A stretch of 47,465 nt of DNA from Planctomycetota bacterium (GTDB lineage Bacteria > Planctomycetota > Planctomycetia > JALXBF01). Positions 17,308 to 24,740 of the stretch are shown piece by piece (within the stretch, counting starts at the first letter, position 1; each line of letters opens with the position of its first letter). The notes under the pieces were generated by a model, which saw only the letters and a program-made list of their open reading frames with translations, made no database searches and was not told where the DNA came from. Where the stretch lies: positions 1-47,465 of the forward strand of contig JALXBF010000131.1 of NCBI GenBank assembly GCA_026991575.1, in the 5' to 3' direction. A program made the position numbers and the translations under genes.

Positions 17308-17676
17308 ATGAGCATCATGTCGCAGGTACGGCCCGACCCAGGCGGACCGACTCCGCTGTTTCACAGTCGATCTGCCGTCCTGGCTGCGCTAGCGATCATT
17401 GCCGTCTGTTTCTTCTTCCTGGGCCGGGGGGCCGCCGGCCCCGCTCCTGCGCCGGGCCAGCATCAGGTCAAGGTTGTCGTCTCGGGCGAGCGTGGCTGGC
17501 AAGGCCCAACCGGTTCGCTGAGCACGCTGGTAAGCTCTGCCGGCCGCACCCTGCGCGTGGGCATCTTCTCCAAGATCCGCCTGCCAGGCGGCGTGCCCGC
17601 TCACCTGGCAGGCATGATCCTCTGTACCGTCCTGGCTGGCATCGTGCTGATGAGCAGCCAGTTTCGATTCCGTTAG
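17308..17676 (+). CDS. Small membrane protein of unknown function (122 aa)
   Basis: The start ATG 17308 is supported by GGGGAGG seven bases upstream. The sequence has a polar start, a transmembrane helix (SAVLAALAIIAVCFFFLG), a linker of about 50 residues containing SGERGWQGPTGSLSTL, and a second helix (LAGMILCTVLAGIVLMSS) just before a basic end FRFR. The two-helix layout with a short soluble loop gives no family match I recognise. Its stop overlaps, tail to tail, the stop of the convergent oxidoreductase gene, indicating tight packing. Confidence 0.7.
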   Translation: MSIMSQVRPDPGGPTPLFHSRSAVLAALAIIAVCFFFLGRGAAGPAPAPGQHQVKVVVSGERGWQGPTGSLSTLVSSAGRTLRVGIFSKIRLPGGVPAHLAGMILCTVLAGIVLMSSQFRFR

Positions 17677-18941
17677 ACTGTTGGTTCCCAGCCCGGTTCG
17701 TATTCGCGGTCCCAGAGCGACGCAGCTTCCTTGTCCCCTTGGATATGTCCTGACTGGGGACAGCATCTCAGGTCGCGACCTACCCGGTAGGCGATGTTGC
17801 CCAGGTGGCAGAGCAACGTGCTCTTGTGCCCTTCTTCGATGTCGGAATTCAGCGGTTCGTTCTCGCGTATGGCGTTCAGGAAATTTGCAATGTGCGTTGC
17901 GTCGCCGCCCGGGCCCTTTTCCTGCTTGATCAGCTTGTTGCGGATGTCGTACACCTTGTAGCCCGTGCCGCTGATCACCAGCGTGCCTTCCTCACCGTGG
18001 AAGCTGGCGCCGAACATCGAGCCATCGGGGCCGTACGGATTGCAGCTCAGGCCTTCCCACGAGATGCTGATCTTTCCTGGGAAGTCATACCCGACGACGT
18101 GTGTGTCGGGTGTTTCCTGGTCGTCGTCGAAACGGTACCGACCGCCGCACGACGTCACATGCGTCGGGTAGTCGACGCCAAGGCCCCAGCGCGACAGGTC
18201 TACAGCGTGCACGCCGTTGTTGCCCAATTCACCGGTACCCCAGTGCCAGAACCAATGCCAGTTGTAGTGGATGACGTTCGTGCGGTAAGGACGCCGCGGG
18301 GCCGGTCCCTGCCAGAGTTCATAGTCCAGGTAGTCGGGTGGATCGGCCAGTTTGCCCCGGCCAATGGAGCCGCGGCGATTGGCATACCAGGCGCGCGAGT
18401 AGTACACCCGACCGATGATACCTTCGTGCAGGGCCTGCATCGCCTCGCGAATCTTGGGCCAACTCCGGCGCTGGTTGCCCATCTGCACCTTGCGGTTGTA
18501 CTTGCGGGCCGCCAACACCATCAGCTCCCCTTCCCGCGGATTGTGGCTGCATGGTTTCTCCACATAGACATGCTTGCCAGCCTTACACGCCAGGATCGTG
18601 GCGGGCGCGTGCCAGTGGTCCGGCGCGGCGATGACTAGCGCGTCAACGCCCTTGTCGTCCAGGATGCGGCGAAAGTCGGTGACTGTCTTGGGACGGTACG
18701 TCCCCTGGTCGATTCGCTCCACCGCGCTGGCGGCAGCTTCCATGCGGGAGCGATCTGGATCGCAGACGTAGGCGACCGTGCAGCCCGGTTGACCATGGAA
18801 TGCTCGGGCCAGCTGTGTGCCCCGGCCGCCGGTGCCCATGATGCCAACGACGATCGTTTCGTTAGCTGCCACCGCCGTACGTGCTGCTCCGGCGGCAACC
18901 ATGCCACCGCTCAAAAACAGGAAGGTCCGACGGTTCATCAT
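17673..18941 (-). CDS. Tat-exported Gfo/Idh/MocA-family oxidoreductase
   Basis: 422 residues from ATG 18941, with GAGGAG seven bases upstream. The N-terminus MMNRRTFLFLSGGMVAAGAA is a twin-arginine signal. The Rossmann motif GIMGTGGRGTQLARAF follows, then the family EKP motif (HVYVEKPCSHN) and the C-terminal Gfo/Idh/MocA domain with GTGELGNNGVHAVDLSRW and the late GPGGDATHIANFL. Family members use NAD(P), often tightly bound, to oxidise or epimerise sugars and inositols; exported copies are highly expanded in Planctomycetota and are linked to polysaccharide breakdown. The exact substrate cannot be told. A well-formed divergent promoter lies 60 bases upstream. Confidence 0.93.
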   Translation of the reverse strand: MMNRRTFLFLSGGMVAAGAARTAVAANETIVVGIMGTGGRGTQLARAFHGQPGCTVAYVCDPDRSRMEAAASAVERIDQGTYRPKTVTDFRRILDDKGVDALVIAAPDHWHAPATILACKAGKHVYVEKPCSHNPREGELMVLAARKYNRKVQMGNQRRSWPKIREAMQALHEGIIGRVYYSRAWYANRRGSIGRGKLADPPDYLDYELWQGPAPRRPYRTNVIHYNWHWFWHWGTGELGNNGVHAVDLSRWGLGVDYPTHVTSCGGRYRFDDDQETPDTHVVGYDFPGKISISWEGLSCNPYGPDGSMFGASFHGEEGTLVISGTGYKVYDIRNKLIKQEKGPGGDATHIANFLNAIRENEPLNSDIEEGHKSTLLCHLGNIAYRVGRDLRCCPQSGHIQGDKEAASLWDREYEPGWEPTV

Positions 18942-19002
18942 GCGATGTCTCCTCTCAGCTCCAACGGTGCTCGTCGCCAGACTGGCTCGACCAATGGCCC
19001 CC

Positions 19003-19030
19003 ATCATAGCGGACACCGTCCGGTGCGCAA
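19003..19030 (-). promoter_or_regulatory. Promoter of the Gfo/Idh/MocA gene
   Basis: On the minus strand TTGCGC (19025-19030), a 16-base spacer and TATGAT (19003-19008) precede the ATG at 18941. The -35 matches the recurring TTGCGC/T form of this window. Confidence 0.65.
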
Positions 19031-19346
19031 ACCCGACCAGTCTCAACCGGCCAAACCCGCAAGATCGACCCCACCGGTGGGCTACAGGCTCGGCGGGCCC
19101 GGTCGCTTCGAGCGATCGGAAACCCAGCGCGGCCGGTCGTCCCGATCGGCCGCTACGCGTGATCGGGGACGAGGACGATCACGCGGAGCGAGCCGAGCGC
19201 GATCCGGGTGACGGGGTTGTCCAAGGCGATCTTGAAGCCGGCTACCGCCGGAGGACACGCCGCAGGCGGCGTTCCCCTTGAGGCGCTCGGAACACGGCGA
19301 AGCGGTGGCATGGTCCGAGGAGACTGACCCGGGCCGGCCGGGGCAC

Positions 19347-19375
19347 TCGACGGGCAGGCTGGTCCGGCATAAGAT
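19347..19375 (+). promoter_or_regulatory. Candidate promoter of the DUF6800-like gene
   Basis: A TAAGAT -10 (19370-19375) lies 17 bases from a poor -35 TCGACG (19347-19352), ending 40 bases before the start codon. Confidence 0.35.
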
Positions 19376-19415
19376 TGGTAGCGCTCAGCAGCATCCACTC
19401 CGACGGAGGAAATCG

Positions 19416-19610
19416 ATGGGTAAGGGTACGCGACAAAAGGAGCTGCGCGCCCGACGCCACCGCCGTCAGAAGCTGCGCAAGCTCCGGGCACGCATCCTGG
19501 CCGCAACCGACCCAGAGGAACGCGAGCGGCTGATCCAGAAGTACCGTAGAATCAGCCCGTTTGCGCCGTTGCCGGAGCTGCCCGAACAGTCCCAGCCGTC
19601 GGCCGGCTAG
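19416..19610 (+). CDS. DUF6800-like small basic protein (64 aa)
   Basis: ATG 19416 has a strong GGAGG six bases upstream. The protein begins MGKGTRQKELRARRHRRQKL and continues with more Arg/Lys-rich helix, an acidic ATDPEERERLIQKYRR stretch and a Pro-rich tail. This matches a short planctomycete family that I recall as DUF6800, with an N-terminal MG..T...ELR.RR.RR.KL pattern. The extreme positive charge and helical character suggest binding to RNA or to ribosomes, but this is inference; no function is established to my knowledge. It lies 35 bases upstream of tRNA-Arg. Confidence 0.8.
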   Translation: MGKGTRQKELRARRHRRQKLRKLRARILAATDPEERERLIQKYRRISPFAPLPELPEQSQPSAG

Positions 19611-19645
19611 CGGCCTGCCGCTGATCGTAGCAATCGAACTCGAGC

Positions 19646-19719
19646 GCGCCCGTAGCTCAATTGGATAGAGCATCGGACTTCGGATCCGAGGGTTGGGGGT
19701 TCGAGTCCCTCCGGGCGTG
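19646..19719 (+). tRNA. tRNA-Arg (anticodon TCG)
   Basis: The cloverleaf can be folded by hand: acceptor GCGCCCG/CGGGCGT, D-stem GCTC/GAGC, anticodon stem TCGGA/TCCGA with loop CTTCGGA (anticodon TCG), a five-base variable loop and a T-arm with loop TTCGAGT. CCA is not encoded. The acceptor helix is extended five more pairs by flanking CGAGC (19641-19645) and GCTCG (19719-19723), and seven T follow at 19725-19731, so the precursor end also resembles an intrinsic terminator. Confidence 0.97.
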
Positions 19720-19789
19720 CTCGCTTTTTTTGTCTCCGGCGGCAAGTAGCGTCTGGCAGATTGTCGCCCTGGGATGGCCGGGGAAAGCC

Positions 19790-20584
19790 ATGACCGCACG
19801 ACCGCTCTTTCAGACGGCCGCGCAGCTGCGCGAGGCGTGTCGGACCGGCCGCTGGCACCAGCCGACGGCAGGTCAGGCACCCGGTTTTGTGCAGACAAAT
19901 CTGGTGGTCGTTCCGCGAGATGTGGCGTTCGAGTTCCTCTTGTTCTGCCAGCGGAATCCCAAACCTTGTCCGCTGATTGAGGTCTGCGAGCCGGGCGACC
20001 CGGTGCCACGACGCACCGCTCCCGGGGCGGACCTGCGTACCGACCTGCCGCGCTACCGCATCTACCGGTGTGGCGAGCTGGAGCGAGAGGTCACCGAGAT
20101 TACCGAGTACTGGACGGACGACCTGGTCGCATTCCTCATTGGCTGTTCATTCACATTCGATCACTTGCTGGCTGCGCGCGGTATCGCTGTGCGGCACCTG
20201 GAGTGTGGCTGCAACGTGCCGATGTTTCGGACATCGGTACCGTGTGAGCCGGCTGGCCGTTTCAGCGGGCCGTTGGTGGTGTCGATGCGGCCACTGAGTC
20301 CTGGCGATCTGATCCGCGCCGTCCAGGTTACGGCAGCATACCCGCAGCTGCATGGGGCTCCGGTTCATGTCGGTGATCCGACTGCAATTGGGATCACCGA
20401 TCTGAGCCGGCCAGATTGGGGGGATCCAGTACCGGTGCGGACCGGTGAAATCCCGGTCTTCTGGGCCTGCGGCGTGACGCCTCAGGCCGTGGCATTGGCG
20501 TCGAAACTGCCCCTCATGATCACGCACGCGCCGGGGCACATGTTCGTTACCGACCTGCGTGAAGCAGAGCTACTGGCCGGCTAG
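19790..20584 (+). CDS. DUF1445 putative hydro-lyase / D-glutamate cyclase homologue
   Basis: 264 residues from ATG 19790, the usual length for the DUF1445 (YcsI/UPF0317) family. Conserved blocks are in order: GCSFTFDHLLAARG, NVPMFRTSVPCEPAGRF, GPLVVSMRP, LHGAPVHVGDPTAIGI, PVFWACGVTPQAVAL and ITHAPGHMFVTD. Members are annotated as putative hydro-lyases, and the eukaryotic DGLUCY homologue converts D-glutamate to 5-oxo-D-proline. The bacterial substrate is not settled. A first ATG inside the tRNA-Arg gene would only add a spurious N-terminus. The stop overlaps that of the convergent SLC13 carrier. Confidence 0.9.
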   Translation: MTARPLFQTAAQLREACRTGRWHQPTAGQAPGFVQTNLVVVPRDVAFEFLLFCQRNPKPCPLIEVCEPGDPVPRRTAPGADLRTDLPRYRIYRCGELEREVTEITEYWTDDLVAFLIGCSFTFDHLLAARGIAVRHLECGCNVPMFRTSVPCEPAGRFSGPLVVSMRPLSPGDLIRAVQVTAAYPQLHGAPVHVGDPTAIGITDLSRPDWGDPVPVRTGEIPVFWACGVTPQAVALASKLPLMITHAPGHMFVTDLREAELLAG

Positions 20585-22092
20585 CGGCCCGTGAGGCCGA
20601 GAAGCGGAAGCCAGTAGGTCGCAAACAACGTCAGCGTGGCGATGGCCACCAGATTCATCAACAAGCCGGTGCGTGCCATGCGCTGGATCGTGATGCGGCC
20701 TGTGCCGAAAACGATTGCGTTCGGTGGCGTGCCAGCCGGCAGCATGAATGCATAGCTTGCCGCCATGGTGGCCGGCACCAGCAGCACCATGGGCGGTATG
20801 CCCATTCCTTTGGCAGCAGCGGCCAGGATCGGCAGAAACGCGCTGGCCGTGGCCGTGTTGCTGGCCAGTTCCGTCGCGAAGATCACCACTGCGGTGATCG
20901 CGGCTGCCAGTGCCCAACCGGGCAGATGACCCCAGCCGGCAACCTGGCCGGCAATCCACCGGTCCAGCCCGGAGCTGGCCACGGCGCGGGCCAGGCTGAG
21001 GCCACCGCCAAAGATCAGCAGCACGCCCCAGGGCAGTCGGACGGCTGTTTCCCAGTCCAGTGCGAACTCGTTTGTCTCGAAGTCCACAGGGATCACAAAC
21101 AAGGCGACTGCCGCCAGGATCGCAATCATCTCATCGCTAAGCCGAGGCAACCAGGGGATGAAACGCACAAGGGGCGCGATCCTCTCCAGCCAGTCATGGC
21201 TGAGCCACGCCGCAACCGTCACGGCAAACACCGCCAGCACGATCCGTTCGGCCCGAGTGGGGGGGCCCAGTGCCGCCAGTTCCCGTTGCACAAGGAGCCC
21301 GGTGTGCTCCGCCAACCGGTTCACGCCACGCGGCATGCCCGCGGCCATGTAGCCAAAAAGCACCGCCAACAGCACGACACCAATCGGCGCCGCCAGCACC
21401 ATCCACTGCCCGAAGGGCACTGCGACGTTGAGTTCGTCTCGAGCAAAAGCTGCAAGCAGGACGTTTGGCGGTGTGCCGACCAGGGTAATCGAGCCCCCGA
21501 TGCTTGCAGCGTAGGCGACACCCAGGAGCAACGAGCTTCCGAAACGGTCCGCTTCCTCACGGCCCAGCTTTTCCTCCGCCCAGGAGACCACGCTGAGCAC
21601 GATGGGCACCATCATGACCGTGGTGGCCGTGTTGCTGATCCACATGCTCAAGAAGGCGGAAGCTAGCATGAAACCGGCAAGCAAACCGAGCGCGGACCGG
21701 CCCGCGTAGCGCACGATGTGCAGCGCGATGCGTCGATGGAGCCCCCATCGTTCCATGGCAATGGCAAGCATGAAACCACCCATGAACAGGAAGATCGGGG
21801 GTGACGCGTACGGCGCGGCCGCGTCACGCAGCGGCAAGACACCAAGCAGGGGAAAAAGCACCATCGGCAGCAGAGCGGTTACGGGCAGGGGCATTGCTTC
21901 CGTGAGCCACAGGCCTGCGATGAGTGTGCCGATGGCTGCCGTGACGCACGCTTCTCGGCTGAGCTGTTGCTCGGGCCAGTGCGCACGCAGGCCCAGGTAG
22001 ACGAGCACCGCTAGCGTCGGGCTAACTACGCGACCAAGCCAGATCCAGCGGCGTCGAATGCGCCGTTGAGCAATCAGTTCCTCCTCAGCCAT
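20581..22092 (-). CDS. SLC13/DASS-family sodium:carboxylate (or sulfate) symporter
   Basis: 503 residues from ATG 22092, with GAGGAG seven bases upstream. A short basic N-terminus precedes about twelve hydrophobic segments. The two DASS sodium-site repeats are visible: SNTATTVMMVPI in the first half and SNTATASAFLPI in the second, each close to a Pro-containing hairpin (VGTPPNVLLA and PAGTPPNAIVFG). Motif LWLTEAMPLPVTALLPM near residue 65 is also characteristic. The family moves di- or tricarboxylates, phosphate or sulfate with Na+ across the inner membrane; substrate choice cannot be read with confidence. It is transcribed towards the DUF1445 gene with overlapping stop codons, and no functional link is evident. 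Confidence 0.93.
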   Translation of the reverse strand: MAEEELIAQRRIRRRWIWLGRVVSPTLAVLVYLGLRAHWPEQQLSREACVTAAIGTLIAGLWLTEAMPLPVTALLPMVLFPLLGVLPLRDAAAPYASPPIFLFMGGFMLAIAMERWGLHRRIALHIVRYAGRSALGLLAGFMLASAFLSMWISNTATTVMMVPIVLSVVSWAEEKLGREEADRFGSSLLLGVAYAASIGGSITLVGTPPNVLLAAFARDELNVAVPFGQWMVLAAPIGVVLLAVLFGYMAAGMPRGVNRLAEHTGLLVQRELAALGPPTRAERIVLAVFAVTVAAWLSHDWLERIAPLVRFIPWLPRLSDEMIAILAAVALFVIPVDFETNEFALDWETAVRLPWGVLLIFGGGLSLARAVASSGLDRWIAGQVAGWGHLPGWALAAAITAVVIFATELASNTATASAFLPILAAAAKGMGIPPMVLLVPATMAASYAFMLPAGTPPNAIVFGTGRITIQRMARTGLLMNLVAIATLTLFATYWLPLLGLTGR

Positions 22093-22598
22093 GAGTGCAC
22101 TCCTCAGTCGAACGGTACCGACGGCGTGGCAGCACCAGGTGCGGCTCGATTTTATGGGCAAAGACCATGCACCGCGTGCGATGACCGACCCCGCCAGTAG
22201 TGGCAATGGTGACAGGTCCGCAAACGCCTAAAACGGGCGCCTGGCCGGCCCAGCACTCGCTCCGGGTAGCCACCTCGGCATCCGTCGACGGACGATGGCC
22301 GAAGGGGGGCGTGACCAGCGCCAGGCTAGCGGCTCCTTGCCCCCACGGCAATGCCGGTCGCAAGGATCGAGCAGTTCCGGGCAGTGCGTTAGACCGGCCA
22401 ACAATGGGGCCGCCGATCTACGACCTTTGCGACGTGAGGATCGCTGCTACCCCCCCCTGTGGCACCCGCCGGCCGGCTCTGCGCTTGCGTCGGGCCGCCT
22501 GTAAGCTAGAGTAAACTGGGGACGGACCAACCGCAGTGCGGTTACTTGCCGGTGGGACGAGTCCTGCATCAAGCGTTCACAGCAACCGGGGGGACATC
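22093..22598. other. Divergent intergenic region, SLC13 / Arg-rich protein
   Basis: 506 bases without a supported gene. A promoter candidate for the plus-strand gene lies at 22485-22512, about 85 bases before its start. The remainder shows no recognisable RNA or repeat. Confidence 0.5.
22485..22512 (+). promoter_or_regulatory. Candidate promoter of the Arg-rich protein
   Basis: TTGCGT (22485-22490), a 16-base spacer and TAGAGT (22507-22512). Confidence 0.5.
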
Positions 22599-23237
22599 AT
22601 GTCGATGCCACTGTCTGCACGTCTGCGCCGGATCGGTTCGATGATCAGACGTTTGCGTGCGAGGGCCCGTAGCGCGCGCAGCCGCTCACGTCGCAGGCAC
22701 CTTCGCCGCCGGATCCGCCGGCTGGCTCGCCGTCGCAGTGCGCTACGTGCACGTCTGGCTCGCCTGGGAGGGCTGGCTGCCGTCGGGGCGGGCGCCGCGT
22801 TGATGGCTATTCCTTCCGACGGTCCCGCGACTCAAGCCGACACGACCGGAATTGCGGTCGAGGGCTCGGCCGTTTCCGAGCCTAGCTCGCCGTCGCCGAC
22901 TGCAGAGCCCGGAGCCGGTGCGGCCCTTCCAGACACGCCGTCGCCCGAATCAGTGGCAACGGACAGTGCCGCTGGCACCAGCTCTCCGGGCACGTCTGAC
23001 CCGCCTCCTGATCAGACGACGCCATCATCCGCCAATAGCGGTGCGGCAGCCGGAAGCGACACGAGCAACCCATCGGCAACCAGCGCCAGCAGTAGTGATA
23101 GCAGTTCGTGGCAGCTCGTTACCGACCAAGGCGGCAGTGGCGGATCAAACGGCGGTGGCGAGGCCGATGTCGGGGGCAGCAGTGGCGCATCAGCCCTGTC
23201 TGATTCCGGCACCTACTACCAGGCCCCCTACGATTGA
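22599..23237 (+). CDS. Arg-rich, membrane-anchored low-complexity protein
   Basis: 212 residues from ATG 22599, with a G-rich ribosome site just upstream. Residues 1-56 are extremely basic, with many Arg in RR, RRR and RxR runs and almost no acidic residues. A hydrophobic segment (LGGLAAVGAGAALMAIPS, about residues 56-73) follows. The remaining 140 residues are Ser/Ala/Pro/Gly/Thr/Asp-rich with no bulky core, ending SGTYYQAPYD. This suggests a cytoplasmic nucleic-acid or phosphate-binding head, one transmembrane segment, and a disordered exported tail. I recognise no family. Codon structure, start signal and promoter support a real gene, but a low-complexity, fast-evolving protein of this type may lack database hits. 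Confidence 0.7.
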   Translation: MSMPLSARLRRIGSMIRRLRARARSARSRSRRRHLRRRIRRLARRRSALRARLARLGGLAAVGAGAALMAIPSDGPATQADTTGIAVEGSAVSEPSSPSPTAEPGAGAALPDTPSPESVATDSAAGTSSPGTSDPPPDQTTPSSANSGAAAGSDTSNPSATSASSSDSSSWQLVTDQGGSGGSNGGGEADVGGSSGASALSDSGTYYQAPYD

Positions 23238-23900
23238 GCTTAGCGCAAATGGCCGGCAGCAGTGCGTCGATGGCATCCAGTTCTCGGCCGACCGTCATTG
23301 GTCCGTTGCAATCAGGCACCGCCGGCCACGACACAGAAGGTGTGCGGGCCCACGGGCAGCCGTTGGCACAGGAGCCGGCAGCATCGTTCTCTGAGCGTGC
23401 TCCTCTGGTTCCCTCCACAACCTAGCCCGCCTGGGTTGTGGGACGTGGCTTGACGGCCCGAGCGCCGCGCCACGCGAGACCGGCAGGACAGGCCGCTGTA
23501 CGTTCTGAAGGTGGTGCCGCATTCGGCGCGTGCCACGCACACCCACGGGGCGGAAATCCACGGGGTGAGCCTTCTCCCGCCATGGACAGGCGGGCGCAGT
23601 CTGCCTGCGCGGCCTGGCTGAGCCGGCGGTCGGCATGCGTGAAGTCCGCGTGCCCGCTTATGCCAGCAATCCATTGCGCGAACCAATACTCCACTTCCCT
23701 AGAGGCTCGGGCGTGGGAGCCAGCGTTTCCCCAGGACTCCGGCACATCTTCTCAGGGCTGCCGGCCCTTCGGCCACTGCATGAGCTGAGTTGGCTTCGAC
23801 GGGCTGGCTGCTTGACCGGGTTCAACGGTGCCGATACCTTTAAGTGGTCGATGTGCCGTCGTTGTTGTGGCGGTGATGTCGCGCCGCAAGGAATTCGCTC
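23238..23900. other. Intergenic region upstream of tRNA-Val
   Basis: 663 bases. Open frames occur on both strands but none has a start signal or recognisable protein. A tRNA promoter candidate lies at 23812-23840. The rest appears non-coding or degenerated. Confidence 0.5.
23812..23840 (+). promoter_or_regulatory. Candidate promoter of tRNA-Val
   Basis: TTGACC (23812-23817), a 17-base spacer and TACCTT (23835-23840), about 60 bases upstream of the mature tRNA. Confidence 0.5.
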
Positions 23901-23974
23901 GGGCGGCTAGCTCAGTTGGTTAGAGCGCCACACTCACATTGTGGAGGTCCGGGGTTCGAATCCCTGGCCGCCCA
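23901..23974 (+). tRNA. tRNA-Val (anticodon CAC)
   Basis: Acceptor GGGCGGC/GCCGCCC is perfectly paired. The D-stem is GCTC/GAGC. The anticodon stem CCACA/TGTGG encloses loop CTCACAT, giving anticodon CAC. The T-arm is CGGGG/CCCTG with loop TTCGAAT, and the discriminator base is A. CCA is not encoded. A strong terminator follows five bases downstream. Confidence 0.98.
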
Positions 23975-23978
23975 CTCT

Positions 23979-24007
23979 GGCCGGTCCAGCGCGGACCGGC
24001 CATTTTT
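23979..24007 (+). terminator. Intrinsic terminator after tRNA-Val
   Basis: A perfect 9-bp stem, GGCCGGTCC/GGACCGGCC, with loop AGCGC is followed by A and five T. Confidence 0.93.
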
Positions 24008-24740
24008 CGTCGTGAGCACTGGACCCCAGGCTCTGGCAGCGATTCCCAGTCTCTGTGTACCGTCAACTGCGCGAGCGGCAACATCGTGCCGTACTGGTGA
24101 CAGGTGCTGCACGGAAGCCGAGAACCAAGGTCGCGTTCTGCCTGTCGAACGCCGACGCAGCGCGGGGAGCTCGTGCAACGTCGCGAACCTGCCCTGGTTC
24201 GGCAACCTCTCGTTTCTCAGACCGTGCGGTGCCCGGTTATGTTGATTCGCTCCTCGGCGCGCGTGGCCGGGCGATTGGGCCTGTGGCTGTACGGTTCTGA
24301 ATGCGTCACTGAACTGACCATTTGCTACCTGCCCGATGGTCACCCGTTGCGCGGGCCGACCTGGTCGTGAGAGCGAAGCGGCGAGCGATGGTCGCCGATC
24401 AGTTCCGCATGGCTGAATCGGGTGGAGTCCTTGCAGGACGGTGGCCTGCATGCCGGCAATGTGCTGGCGGTGCGCGGCCTACTGGAGGCGATCGAGGACG
24501 ATCGCTTACGGGGCTAGCGTTCGGGAAAGCTGGTTGAACGGGGAAAATGACTCCATTTGTTGGGGTCCGTGAGCTGGGGCGCTTCGTAGGATTTGCAGTC
24601 GTGCCCGCGCAGGATGTGCCGCCACGGGAGTGGGACGCCGATTGAGCGCGGCCGCAGGTTGGATGGGCCAAAGGGAAACCACACCTCGGTTCGCCGCGAA
24701 CAATCTCTCGGTGGACCGTCCCAGGAGACGCCCGCGAGAC
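24008..24740. other. Intergenic region upstream of glycosyltransferase
   Basis: 733 bases without a supported gene. A frame ending at TAG 24515-24517 reads protein-like (...LHAGNVLAVRGLLEAIEDDR...) but has no start codon before an in-frame TGA near 24368, so it may be a remnant. No mobile-element ends or structured RNA were recognised. Confidence 0.4.

Larger units (their letters stand above)
18942..19415. other. Divergent regulatory region, oxidoreductase / DUF6800-like gene
   Basis: 474 bases without a gene. A minus-strand promoter at 19003-19030 serves the oxidoreductase. A weaker plus-strand candidate at 19347-19375 serves the 64-residue protein. Nothing else was recognised in the middle 300 bases. 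Confidence 0.5.

Noticed and set aside
19661-19789. Upstream start for the DUF1445 protein.
   Set aside because: That start lies inside tRNA-Arg, and the added residues match no family member.
23422-23745. Open frames on both strands upstream of tRNA-Val.
   Set aside because: No start signal, biased composition typical of shadow frames, and no recognisable protein.
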